A DNA stretch of 64,000 nt. Origin: Segatella paludivivens DSM 17968 = JCM 13650 (lineage in GTDB: Bacteria > Bacteroidota > Bacteroidia > Bacteroidales > Bacteroidaceae). A model generated the notes under the pieces. It was not told the DNA's origin. It made no database searches and saw only the letters and a list, made by a program, of their open reading frames with translations. Positions 16,398 through 25,900 of this stretch are shown here, one piece after another. A program made the translations under genes and the position numbers. Position 1 is the first letter of the stretch. Every line of letters starts with the position of its first letter. The stretch is from positions 1 through 64,000 of the forward strand of contig NZ_KB890628.1 of assembly GCF_000373185.1 (NCBI RefSeq), given 5' to 3'.

Positions 16398-17174
16398 ATG
16401 AAAAAATACGTTCTAGACCTTACTGTCAAATCAGTAGAGGCTCTGAGTGCTAAGCATGTTCTTATTAAGCTTACTTCTGAAGAGACTTTACCAGAGATGA
16501 CACCGGGACAATTTGTGGAAGTTCGTGTTGACAATTCTCCGTCAACATATCTTCGCCGTCCCATTTCAATAAACTTAGTTGATTATAATCTTAACGAATT
16601 ATGGCTGCTTGTTGCCATGATTGGTGACGGAACTCGCCAATTAGGAAAACTTCATGCTGGTGATAAGCTAAATTGTCTTTTCCCTTTGGGTAATGGATTT
16701 ACTATGCCAGTTGACAAAAGCGAGAAGATTTTGCTTGTAGGAGGTGGTGTTGGCGTTGCCCCTTTGTTACATTTTGGCTGTGAAATACGAAGAATGGGTG
16801 GTCAGCCAACTTTCTTGTTAGGAGCAAGAAGCAAGTCTGATTTACTTGAACTCGAATATTTTGAGAAGATTGGTCGTGTCTTTGTTACAACTGAGGATGG
16901 AAGTCTTGGTGAAAAGGGATTTGTGACTAATCATTCAATATTGCAGAATGAAAAGTTTTCTCGAATAAGTACTTGTGGTCCTAAACCGATGATGGTGAGT
17001 GTTGCACGATATGCGATGTCAAATAACATAGAGTGTGAGGCTTCACTTGAAAATAATATGGCATGTGGTATTGGTGCTTGTTTGTGTTGTGTAGAGAAGA
17101 CAACCGAAGGGCATGTATGTGTATGTCAAGAAGGCCCAGTGTTAAATATTAAGAAACTATTATGGCAAATCTAA
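16398..17174 (+). CDS. pyrK: Dihydroorotate dehydrogenase, electron transfer subunit
   Basis: A 258-residue protein started at the ATG at 16398 ([12 protein letters not shown]); the frame can also begin at a TTG at 16383, but the ATG fits the family better. It has the ferredoxin-reductase fold: RRPISINL binds [17 protein letters not shown] contacts NAD, and the C-terminal cysteines [13 protein letters not shown]...CVC hold a 2Fe-2S cluster. It passes electrons from PyrD to NAD in pyrimidine synthesis. Its end overlaps pyrD by 13 bases, so the two are translationally coupled as a B-type complex. Confidence 0.95.
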   Translation: MKKYVLDLTVKSVEALSAKHVLIKLTSEETLPEMTPGQFVEVRVDNSPSTYLRRPISINLVDYNLNELWLLVAMIGDGTRQLGKLHAGDKLNCLFPLGNGFTMPVDKSEKILLVGGGVGVAPLLHFGCEIRRMGGQPTFLLGARSKSDLLELEYFEKIGRVFVTTEDGSLGEKGFVTNHSILQNEKFSRISTCGPKPMMVSVARYAMSNNIECEASLENNMACGIGACLCCVEKTTEGHVCVCQEGPVLNIKKLLWQI

Positions 17175-18073
17175 ATGTAAAAATAAATGACCTTGTATTG
17201 AAGAATCCTGTAATGACTGCTTCAGGAACTTTTGGTTATGGAATTGAATTTGCTGATTTAGTTCCTTTGGATGAACTGGGTGGCATTATAGTAAAAGGTA
17301 CAACGTTACATGCGCGTGAAGGAAATGATTATCCTCGTATGGCAGAAACAGCTAGTGGAATGCTCAATTGTGTTGGACTGCAAAATAAAGGAGTAGACTA
17401 TTTTTGTGAGCATATATATCCACAGATAAAGGATATAAACACGAATATGATTGTTAATGTAAGCGGAAATGATCCTGAAACATATGCTGAATGTGCCGCA
17501 CGTATTGATGCCCTAGATAGTATCCCTGCTATTGAATTGAATATCAGTTGTCCAAATGTTAAGCATGGTGGAATGTCTTTCGGTGTAACTTGTGATGGTG
17601 CAGCTAGCGTAGTCAAGGCAGTTCGCAATGCATATCATAAAACTCTTATTGTAAAGCTATCGCCAAATGTAACTGACATAACATCAATTGCACGCACATG
17701 CGAGGAAGAGGGTGCTGATGCTGTTTCTTTGATAAATACACTAATGGGAATGGCAGTGGACATAGAGAAGCGCGAACCTATGCTTAGCATACGTACAGGT
17801 GGATTAAGTGGTCCTGCTGTTAAGCCTGTTGCACTAAGAATGGTTTACGATGTTGCTCATGCGGTAAACATTCCTGTAGTTGGGCTTGGTGGAATAAGCA
17901 ATACTAGCGACGCAATAGAATTCCTAATGTGTGGTGCTACAGCTATAGAGATTGGTACATCAAACTTTGTAGATCCAACTGTAACCATTAATGTGATAAA
18001 TGGTATAAATGATTGGCTAGACTCACATGGCTGCAAGAGTATAAACGAGATAATTGGTGCTATTAAAGATTAA
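17162..18073 (+). CDS. pyrD: Dihydroorotate dehydrogenase (class 1B), catalytic subunit
   Basis: A 303-residue FMN barrel enzyme. The family signatures are [10 protein letters not shown] near the N-terminus, the substrate loop [13 protein letters not shown] with the class 1 catalytic Cys region, NTLMGMAVD, and the FMN phosphate site GLGGISN. It oxidises dihydroorotate to orotate, the fourth step of pyrimidine synthesis, and hands electrons to PyrK encoded just upstream. The next gene has its own TATCTTTG box at 18112-18119. Confidence 0.96.
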   Translation: MANLNVKINDLVLKNPVMTASGTFGYGIEFADLVPLDELGGIIVKGTTLHAREGNDYPRMAETASGMLNCVGLQNKGVDYFCEHIYPQIKDINTNMIVNVSGNDPETYAECAARIDALDSIPAIELNISCPNVKHGGMSFGVTCDGAASVVKAVRNAYHKTLIVKLSPNVTDITSIARTCEEEGADAVSLINTLMGMAVDIEKREPMLSIRTGGLSGPAVKPVALRMVYDVAHAVNIPVVGLGGISNTSDAIEFLMCGATAIEIGTSNFVDPTVTINVINGINDWLDSHGCKSINEIIGAIKD

Positions 18074-18111
18074 TAATATTGATGCTTATCGGATTTTTCG
18101 ATTAAAAATAT

Positions 18112-18119
18112 TATCTTTG
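18112..18119 (+). promoter_or_regulatory. -7 box of slyD
   Basis: TATCTTTG about 30 bases before the slyD ATG; no clear TTTG partner at 19-21 bp. Confidence 0.5.
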
Positions 18120-18148
18120 CACAAGTTAAATTATATAATAAGGTAATA

Positions 18149-18739
18149 ATGGACAATAACCAAAACAAGTACATCGCCGTTTCATATATGTTGTATGACG
18201 TGACTGATGGCAAGCAGGAACTGATTGAGCAAACTAGCGAAGATCGTCCTTTCGATTTTCTAAGTGGTTTCAGTTTCACTCTTCCTGCATTTGAAGAGGC
18301 TGTAGTTAATTTAAAAAATGGTGAAGATTTTGAGCTTACACTCACACCAGATCAAGCTTATGGAGAACATATCGAAGAGCATGTGTTGGACTTAGATAAG
18401 CAGATATTTTCTATCAACGGAAAGTTTGATTCAGAACATATTGTTGTAGATGCTATTGTTCCTTTACAGAATGAAGATGGCAATCGTTTCAACGGACATA
18501 TTCTTGAGATTACTGACGATAAGGTTAAGGTAGACCTTAATCATCCTTTGGCTGGAAAGACTTTAAAGTTTGTCGGCAGTATAAAAGAAAATCGTGATGC
18601 GACAAATGATGAAATAGGAAAATACATGAACATGGTCAATGGAAACGATGGTTGTGGTGGCTGTAATGGTTGCGAAGGCGATTGTGAAGGTGGTTGTGGA
18701 GATGAAAAGAAAGATGGTGGCTGCTGTGGCTGTCATTAA
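18149..18739 (+). CDS. slyD: SlyD-type FKBP peptidyl-prolyl isomerase
   Basis: A 196-residue protein with the short FKBP domain and inserted IF chaperone domain of SlyD: the N-terminal strand YIAVSYMLYDV, then DRPFDFLSG, the ELTLTPDQAYGEH hinge, and FNGHILEITDDKVKVDLNHPLAGKTLKF. From about residue 167 the tail is glycine- and cysteine-rich with 10 cysteines and a final histidine. SlyD isomerises prolyl bonds and binds nickel or other metals through its tail, usually His-rich; here it is mainly Cys-based, which would favour soft metals. A terminator follows. Confidence 0.92.
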   Translation: MDNNQNKYIAVSYMLYDVTDGKQELIEQTSEDRPFDFLSGFSFTLPAFEEAVVNLKNGEDFELTLTPDQAYGEHIEEHVLDLDKQIFSINGKFDSEHIVVDAIVPLQNEDGNRFNGHILEITDDKVKVDLNHPLAGKTLKFVGSIKENRDATNDEIGKYMNMVNGNDGCGGCNGCEGDCEGGCGDEKKDGGCCGCH

Positions 18740-18750
18740 AATAAATAAAG

Positions 18751-18778
18751 AGCGCTTCATTTCTATGGAGCGCCTTTT
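18751..18778 (+). terminator. Terminator after slyD
   Basis: GCGCTTCAT (18752-18760) pairs with ATGGAGCGC (18765-18773) with one wobble and a 4-nt loop; CTTTTC follows. Confidence 0.7.
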
Positions 18779-18800
18779 CTGTTTTTAAATATTAACCATT

Positions 18801-19877
18801 ATGAGAAATAGTTTCGGCAATATATTTACTCTTACTACGTTTGGCGAAAGTCATGGTATGGCTGTCGGAGGTGTGGTTGATGGTATGCCTACTGGTGTTG
18901 ATATAGATTTGGACTTCATACAGAAGGAACTCAATCGCAGACGTCCTGGACAGAGTAAGATTACAACAAGTAGAAATGAACCTGATAAGGTCGAGATTTT
19001 CAGTGGAGTCTTTGAAGGTAAGTCTACAGGTACGCCAATAGGATTTGCTGTTTATAATACTAATCAGCATTCTAACGATTATGACAACATGCGTAGTCTT
19101 TTTCGTCCATCGCATGCTGATTTTGGATACTTCAATAAGTATGGCATCAGAGATCATCGTGGAGGAGGACGTTCTTCTGCGCGTATAACTATAGCACGTT
19201 GTGTCGGAGGTGCGCTAGCCAAATTAGCTTTGCGTAAATTGAATATTGATATAAAGGCATATACATCGCAAGTCGGAACTATTGAGTTGGATAGAGATTA
19301 TACAAAGTACGACCTTAATTCCATTGAAGATAACATCGTGCGTTGTCCTGATTCGGATAAGGCTAAGCAAATGGAAAAACTTATTTCTGAAGTAAAGGCT
19401 GATGGAGACACAATAGGTGGAGTCATCACATGCGTAATTAAGGGATGCCCTGTAGGATTAGGTGAACCAGAATTTAGCAAGTTGCATGCCCAGTTGGGAT
19501 CTGCAATGTTGGGAATAAACGCTGTAAAAGGATTTGAGTATGGCGAGGGATTCCATGGAGTGGTAGCTCGCGGTAGCCAGCAGAACGATGTTTTTGCAAG
19601 TTCTGAGGGAACAATAACAATGAAAACAAATCATAGCGGAGGTATTCAGGGGGGAATAAGTAACGGACAGGATATATATTTCCGTGTCGCTTTCAAACCC
19701 GTTGCAACTCTGTTGATGAAACAAGATACTGTGGATCTCAATGGTGATTCCACAACAATAACAGCTCGTGGGCGCCATGATCCATGTGTGCTTCCAAGAG
19801 CAGTACCTATTGTCGAGGCTATGGCAGCCATGGTAATTTTAGATAATTACCTTATTAATAAGACAATACATATATAG
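18801..19877 (+). CDS. aroC: Chorismate synthase
   Basis: A 358-residue enzyme with all family signatures: FGESHG near the N-terminus, [24 protein letters not shown], and the [19 protein letters not shown] block. It converts EPSP to chorismate, the last common step of aromatic amino acid synthesis, and needs reduced FMN. It stands between two terminators and is probably transcribed alone, although it follows slyD in the same direction by only 61 bases. Confidence 0.97.
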   Translation: MRNSFGNIFTLTTFGESHGMAVGGVVDGMPTGVDIDLDFIQKELNRRRPGQSKITTSRNEPDKVEIFSGVFEGKSTGTPIGFAVYNTNQHSNDYDNMRSLFRPSHADFGYFNKYGIRDHRGGGRSSARITIARCVGGALAKLALRKLNIDIKAYTSQVGTIELDRDYTKYDLNSIEDNIVRCPDSDKAKQMEKLISEVKADGDTIGGVITCVIKGCPVGLGEPEFSKLHAQLGSAMLGINAVKGFEYGEGFHGVVARGSQQNDVFASSEGTITMKTNHSGGIQGGISNGQDIYFRVAFKPVATLLMKQDTVDLNGDSTTITARGRHDPCVLPRAVPIVEAMAAMVILDNYLINKTIHI

Positions 19878-19911
19878 GTAACAAAAGCTTGTTGACCAAA
19901 TAATATACTTG

Positions 19912-19947
19912 TTGAGGATAAATCGTGTAGGTTTATCCTCAATTTCT
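19912..19947 (+). terminator. Terminator after aroC
   Basis: A perfect 11-bp stem (TTGAGGATAAA 19912-19922, TTTATCCTCAA 19932-19942) with a 9-nt loop, followed by TTTCT. Confidence 0.8.
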
Positions 19948-20043
19948 ATTTATAAAGGTATGTATTATTATACTTTTCGCTACAAAATAGCAAATTACTA
20001 TAGAAATGAAAGCTATTTCTTTGATTTAGGTCAAGAAATGTTG

Positions 20044-20059
20044 CTGTTTGCGCAAACAG
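20044..20059. promoter_or_regulatory. Perfect 16-bp palindrome upstream of small secreted protein
   Basis: CTGTTTGCGCAAACAG is fully self-complementary. It is centred about 58 bases upstream of the predicted start of the next gene, close to a class I activator position. Confidence 0.5.
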
Positions 20060-20072
20060 TGTGATAAAATGC

Positions 20073-20103
20073 TTGCGAGATAAATAAAAACATCATATCT
20101 TTG
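20073..20103 (+). promoter_or_regulatory. Promoter of the small secreted protein gene
   Basis: TTG at 20073-20075, a 20-bp spacer and TATCTTTG at 20096-20103. The leader would be about 80 nt. Confidence 0.65.
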
Positions 20104-20192
20104 CAATGTCTTACAGAGATAAAGACATTTAGGATAATAACAGATGTATAACAGAGCCTCAGGATAATAGGTAATAAAAGAGGTTCAAAAAG

Positions 20193-20576
20193 ATGAAAGG
20201 TAAAAAGATTATGAAAAAGATTATTTTGACATTCGTTGCTCTTATGAGCATGACAACAATCGCATTCGCAGAAGGTGAAGATGCAAAGGCAACAAACACA
20301 GTAGCAGTTTATGACATGACAGTAAACTATGGTAAACTTGCAGATGCTCTTGGACTTTCAATGGATCAGCTAGAAAGCGTTGAGGATGTACACAAAACAT
20401 TCTGTGTGGAAATGATGAACGCAGCTAACGCTTCTAAAGATGAGCGCAAGCCTATGGTTGACAAGGCAATTGAGAAGAATCTTAAGTACATGCACTACAT
20501 TCTGAATACAAATCAGTATCGCAAGTATCTTCTTCTTCTTAACACCACAATGAACAACCGTGGTTTGAACAAGTAA
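20193..20576 (+). CDS. Small secreted protein of unknown function
   Basis: A 127-residue protein, or 121 if started at the second ATG (20211). It opens with a clear signal peptide (MKKIILTFVALMSMTTIAFA, cut before EGED). The mature part is about 100 residues, mostly helical, with one cysteine and no motif I recognise (TVNYGKLADALGLSMDQLESV, then KYMHYILNTNQYRKYLLLLN). The layout, with a strong promoter, palindrome, long leader and strong terminator, suggests an abundant and regulated periplasmic protein, but this is inference. No function is assigned. Confidence 0.75.
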   Translation: MKGKKIMKKIILTFVALMSMTTIAFAEGEDAKATNTVAVYDMTVNYGKLADALGLSMDQLESVEDVHKTFCVEMMNAANASKDERKPMVDKAIEKNLKYMHYILNTNQYRKYLLLLNTTMNNRGLNK

Positions 20577-20606
20577 AAAGAAATAAGATTAAGAGAGAGA
20601 ATAATT

Positions 20607-20647
20607 AAAGGCTACATGTCTGTTTTAACAGATATGCAGCCTTTTTT
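20607..20647 (+). terminator. Terminator after the small secreted protein gene
   Basis: An 18-bp stem (20607-20624 with 20627-20644) with one mismatch and one wobble and a T-run (CTTTTTT). Confidence 0.85.
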
Positions 20648-20668
20648 CATGTCCGTAGGTTTCTATGT

Positions 20669-21709
20669 TTACATAAGCATAGGGACAAGATATTTAGATA
20701 AACAGTAACCTCCAACAATTAGCCAGCAATATAATATAGAGGCAAGTAGGAATGGTTTGAAGCCTGCTTTCTTAAATTTCTCTATACTTGTTTCTGCTCC
20801 AAGTGCTGTCATCGCAATAGTAAGCAAGAAGGTGTCTATATTGTTTAGGAATGTTACTATTGATTCTGAAAGTAAACCTAAGCTATTAAAGCATATCACT
20901 ATAAGAAACAATATTGCAAACCATGGAATCTTTATCTTTCCACGTCCAAATTCATCACTTTCAGGATTGCGACGAGCTTCACGAGCTACATTCCAACTAA
21001 TTACCAACAAAACCGGAACTAACATCATTACACGTATCATCTTCACAATGATGGCTGAATTTGATACTGTTGTACTCATTGCGTTTCCTGCACCAACAAC
21101 ATGTGCCACTTCGTGAATTGTAGCACCAGTCATAATGCCCATCTGGTCTGGTGTTAAATCAAATATGCCGCTGCGAAAAAGAATAGGGTAGAGAAACATT
21201 GATATAGTTCCAAATATAACCACTGTTGATACTGCAACTGCAGTCTTATATGGTTTTACTTTTATAGCAGATTCTACTCCTAGTATTGCTGCTGCACCGC
21301 AAATTGCACTGCCAACCGAAGTGAGTAATGCTATTCCGCGATCCATTTTTAATAATCTTCCGATTAATACTCCTCCGCATATCGTCACTACAACTATTAT
21401 GGCGTCCATACATATTGCTGGAAGTCCTACTGCTGTAATGTCCTGGAAAGTTAATTTGAATCCATACAGTATAATACCAAGTCTCAAAATTCTTTTAGAA
21501 CAGAATGCAATACCTGGTGTCCATGTTTCTGGAAGGTTGTTGCGTAAACTGTTTGCGTAAAGCATACCTAGGATGATACCCACAATCATTGGTGAGAAAG
21601 ATATAGCCTTGGCCATGTCTGTGCCACCGATGTAAAAAGCTGCGCATGCGAAAAGAGTCATAAGAAGTACTCCGTGTAGCATGCTGCTGCGTTGTTCTGA
21701 TAATTTCAT
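20669..21709 (-). CDS. YeiH-family putative sulfate exporter
   Basis: A 346-residue integral membrane protein of the UPF0324/YeiH family, with about ten hydrophobic segments. Recognisable family parts are LRLGIILYGFKLTF, SAICGAAAILGVESAI, GATIHEVAHVVGAG and the C-terminal GAETSIEKFKKAGFKPF. It is expected in the inner membrane; the proposed sulfate or sulfite export role is an annotation inference and not established. The LysR gene directly upstream, in the same direction, matches the common yeiE-yeiH pairing and is the likely regulator. A TATCTTTG box lies at 21748-21741. Confidence 0.85.
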   Translation of the reverse strand: MKLSEQRSSMLHGVLLMTLFACAAFYIGGTDMAKAISFSPMIVGIILGMLYANSLRNNLPETWTPGIAFCSKRILRLGIILYGFKLTFQDITAVGLPAICMDAIIVVVTICGGVLIGRLLKMDRGIALLTSVGSAICGAAAILGVESAIKVKPYKTAVAVSTVVIFGTISMFLYPILFRSGIFDLTPDQMGIMTGATIHEVAHVVGAGNAMSTTVSNSAIIVKMIRVMMLVPVLLVISWNVAREARRNPESDEFGRGKIKIPWFAILFLIVICFNSLGLLSESIVTFLNNIDTFLLTIAMTALGAETSIEKFKKAGFKPFLLASILYCWLIVGGYCLSKYLVPMLM

Positions 21710-21782
21710 AATACTTATCTTTATTTGTTTTTATCGCATGCAAAGATAAGTAAAAAAGTCGTTGAGTGTTTATATATTATAA

Positions 21783-22676
21783 CTATGCCTTATAACTATC
21801 GGTTATAAAGTGCTTGAATATTTTTTGCAGTCCAATACTTTCACCTCGCTTTTCAACATAAGCGAAGTCACGCATCATCTTCAGTCCTTTTAGTTCGATA
21901 ATCTTGAATCTGTTTTCTAGTAGTTCATGACTAACAGCCATTATCGATATTATTCCCATTGTTTCAGTGTGTTCTACAAAATGCTTGATACCTTCAGTAG
22001 TTCCAAAACTCATGACGATGTTAAGATCAGAAAGTCGCAAATTGTTTTGGTGCAAATAATTCTCTATCACTTGCAGTGAACCTGAACCATGTTCACGAAT
22101 AACTATCGGAGTCTTTTTAAAGGTATCAAAGTCAATCTCATCTAGTTCAGACATTTTGTTACCTTTGCAAACAATAGCAACAAGTTCATCTTTCATTATG
22201 TTGGTATATTTTAGTTCCGGCTGTCTACTTATACCTTCGACCATACCAACGTCTATACGCCCATCTTTAAGCAACTGCTCTATATTTCTTGAGTTATCCG
22301 AAATGGTGTTTATATTTATGTCTGGATATTTTTGCATGAATTTAGCCAGCATTTCAGGTAGAATGTATTGAGCGATTGTAGTACTCGCACCAACTCTTAG
22401 GCTTCCACCGTATTTTTTCTGGATATTGTTCATGTCAAAGTTCATCTTCTTGTATTGCTGAATTATTATTTCAGCATTGTCCAGAAGAATCTTTCCTGCT
22501 TTTGTGAGTTGTATGCGTGTACCCATACGTTCAAAAAGGCAAGTATTGTATTCACACTCCAGTTCTTTGATGTGCTTACTTATAGCTGGTTGACTTATGA
22601 ACAGTTCCTGTGATGCTTTCGTGAAACTTAGGTTACGAGCGACACTTAGGAAAACATTAAGACGTGTATCTATCAT
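21783..22676 (-). CDS. LysR-type transcriptional regulator
   Basis: A 297-residue protein with an N-terminal winged helix-turn-helix (VARNLSFTKASQELFISQPA, then SKHIKELE, residues about 13-41) and a periplasmic-binding-like effector domain (GSLRVGASTTIAQYILPEML). It probably controls the YeiH transporter gene that follows after 73 bases, in the way YeiE/CysB-like regulators sit beside yeiH. The promoter is so close to the ATG that the mRNA should be leaderless or nearly so. Confidence 0.93.
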   Translation of the reverse strand: MIDTRLNVFLSVARNLSFTKASQELFISQPAISKHIKELECEYNTCLFERMGTRIQLTKAGKILLDNAEIIIQQYKKMNFDMNNIQKKYGGSLRVGASTTIAQYILPEMLAKFMQKYPDININTISDNSRNIEQLLKDGRIDVGMVEGISRQPELKYTNIMKDELVAIVCKGNKMSELDEIDFDTFKKTPIVIREHGSGSLQVIENYLHQNNLRLSDLNIVMSFGTTEGIKHFVEHTETMGIISIMAVSHELLENRFKIIELKGLKMMRDFAYVEKRGESIGLQKIFKHFITDSYKA

Positions 22677-22680
22677 TTTG

Positions 22681-22711
22681 CAAAGATATAGTAAACATAA
22701 TACAATGCAAA
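22681..22711 (-). promoter_or_regulatory. Promoter of the LysR gene, leaderless layout
   Basis: On the minus strand TTTG (22711-22708), a 19-bp spacer and TATCTTTG (22688-22681), then only CAAA before the ATG. The transcript should begin at or within a base or two of the start codon. Confidence 0.65.
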
Positions 22712-22902
22712 ATTAAAATGAAATTTTATTTTTATAGTTTTATCCTTTGCAAAAATCATTTATATTAGGCGTATTATATAGCTATAACAAGTTCTTTGAA
22801 TGCCATAAATCACATGTAGTAATGATTTCATAACACAGCTTAACATAAGTATAACTCCACATGAACGTCCGTCTGCTAAAGTGCAGACAATTATTCTATT
22901 TT

Positions 22903-25900
22903 TTATAAAGAAGTATTTATCTTTTTTTGTGCATATTCTTTCGGTGACATTCCAAATTCTTTTTTAAAGCATTTTGAAAAATACTTTGGTGTGTTGAACC
23001 CAACTTTCATCGCAATATCATTGATTTGAATATCAGGCTGTCTTTTAATAATATTACAAGCCTCTTTAAGTCGTATGCTATTGATGAATTCAATAATGCC
23101 TTGTCCTGTCAAAGCTCTCAACTTATTGTATAGGGTGGAGGAACTCATCATCATATCACTGGCGAAAGTTTCTCTGTTATATTCTGTATCCGTTATATTT
23201 TGTCTTACGCATTGCATCGCCTTTTCTACGAAAGTCTTGTCTGGATTGCTATAGTGCATCTCATCAATTTTATCTATTTCAGTTTGTTGTCTGAATCTTT
23301 CACGTATTCTCATTCTATTGGCGATAATGCTGTCTATGCGCAATTGGAGATTTTCGAGTTTGAAAGGTTTTGTTATATAGTCATCTGCTCCTGTTTCATA
23401 TCCCTTATTTTCGTCAGTATCACTGGTCTTTGCCGTAAGCATAATAACAGGTAGTTGTGCGAAATCTTTGCTGCCCTTTATTTTCTTAGTAAGTTCCATT
23501 CCGTCCATAACAGGCATCATCACGTCGGTAACAACAACATCCAATTCCTCCTTATTAATAATGTTAAGAGCTTGTACTCCGTTTTTAGCTGTTGCTACAT
23601 GATATTTTCTGCCAAGCAGACGCTTCATTATATTCAGCAGTTGTTCATTGTCTTCAACCAGCAGAATCTTATATCCGTCTCCAGGTTGTAGTTCTCTTGT
23701 GTGCTGTGTCTCTAAAAGCTTCACTTCACTTTCGTGATTATATTTTGTCTGCGCCTTTTGTATATTTTCTTTTTCAATGCATATTTCATTTTCGCTGTAA
23801 TCTTCCTTTCTAATGGGAATATTTATTGTGAAAGTTGTTCCTATTCCTGATTTGCTTTGACAGTTGATGTTGCCATGATGTAGTGTGACCAAATCATGGG
23901 TTAGTGATAGTCCTATACCTGTACCTAAAGTCTTCATCTTGCGATAGTCTCCATCTAGGAATCGTGTATAAAGATGTTTTAATTTGTCTGGTGAAATACC
24001 TATTCCTTCATCAGTAACTCTCAATATAGCCTTTCCGTCTTTTACTTCTAGCGCAACAGTTACGCTTCCTCCCTCGCGGTTATATTTAAAAGCGTTGGAA
24101 AGAAGATTAAATAGAATCTTGTCTATTTTATCAGTATCAAACCATGCGAATATCTCATTTTGTGGAATGTCCACAATCATATTATTGTGGTGAATTGAAG
24201 ACATAGGTCTAATACTTTCACAGATGTCTCTTATGAATGCCGCAATATCATTCTTGCTTACTAACAATTTTAATTGTCCTGCCTGTGATTTTCTTATTTC
24301 AAGAATTTGTCTTAACAGTCTTGTAAGTCTTGATACGTTGTTTTGCATCAGAGTGTAACTGTCGTCAAATTGTGGAGCTTTGTTTCTCAATTCGTCAACG
24401 GCAGCTGTTATCACTGTCAATGGTGTCAGCAGTTCATGGGTAATGTTTGTAAACACTACTGTCATCTGAAGTCTATTCTTTGTTTTAAGATAGTTCTTAT
24501 ACCATCTTATTCCAAAAATCACACAAAGACCAATAATGAATATATATATAATGTAAGCCCACCATGTAGCCCACCATGGCGGCAATACCATTATCTTTAT
24601 TGCGTAATCCATTTCTTGCCATTTGCCGAAACTATCTGCAGCTTTTATGTGAAGATCATAGTTACCCGAAGGCAAGTTTTGGTATGTAGCTCTTCTTCCC
24701 TTGAAATTTGTATAAGTCCATTCTTTGTCATATCCTTCAAGTTTGTAGGCATATTTATTTTGTCTTGCATTGCTGTATGTAAGCAGTGCGAATTCAATTC
24801 CGAATTTCTTTATGTCACTTGATATAGTTATGCACCTTGTATAAGCAGGATTTTCGTTAGATATAGTCCTTCTCTTTGCAGAATCAAGCTGCATATAAGG
24901 AATGTCGTTAATCAGTATGTCGGTAATGATAATATTCTTTTTAATGTTTTTCTGTTTCTCTCGGTTCCATTTTGATGGTGAGAAAGAGAAAAATCCAGTT
25001 CTACCTCCGAAGAACAATTCTCCGTTGTATTTATATGAAGAGTTCGGACTGAACATCATTTCGCCTATTCCGTCTTCGCTAGCAAAACTTGTCACCTCCG
25101 GATATGTGTTTCTTCGTATAGATAGTTTTACCAAAGCGTTATCGGTCGTTAGCCACAAATTATGATTTTCGTCTTCATTTATAGAAAAGACCCTGTCACC
25201 GTCAATGTGGTATTCTCTGTTAACAGGAATAAAACAGTCCTTTGCATTATAATATCTGAACAGCCCTCCACTGTTAGAGATTGCCCATAAAATACCTCTA
25301 CTGTCTTCATAGCATGCTGTGGCATCATCTACAGCATAGTTCCTATTTAAAGGATTGTATTGTTTGAATACAATAGATTTTGTGTTATTTCTGTTTCTGC
25401 GTATTCTTATTATGCCTTCATTTTCAGTAGACAGCCATACATCTCCATTATGTGTTTGTATAATGTTTCTAACATCACATTGAGAAAAGTCCCTTTTTTC
25501 ATCATGTGGTTTCAGAAGTATGCCTTTGTCGTTAGGGTATATCATTGATATTCCGCTGCGTTGTCCAACCCACATTATTTTGTCACTTGACTCAAATAGT
25601 GTGCAAACGTAGTTGTCTGCAATATATTTATGTTTCTGAGAGTTTATTATGTATGCTTTGCCATTTGGCTTTTTCACAACAATACCATAACTGCTACTTG
25701 CAAACCACATTTCTCCATTACTTCTTTTTACGATAGACGGTATTTTGGTTCCCATTACCTCTGTTGGAATATCACCAAGTCCAGGAATGTTGTTGCTGTA
25801 TATGGTCTTTCCTGTAGTTCTGTTATACAGAGCAAGGCCATAAGGATTTAGTCCAAGCCAAAAGTCGTTACCGTTTTGGGTATATATTGAACAAATGGCA

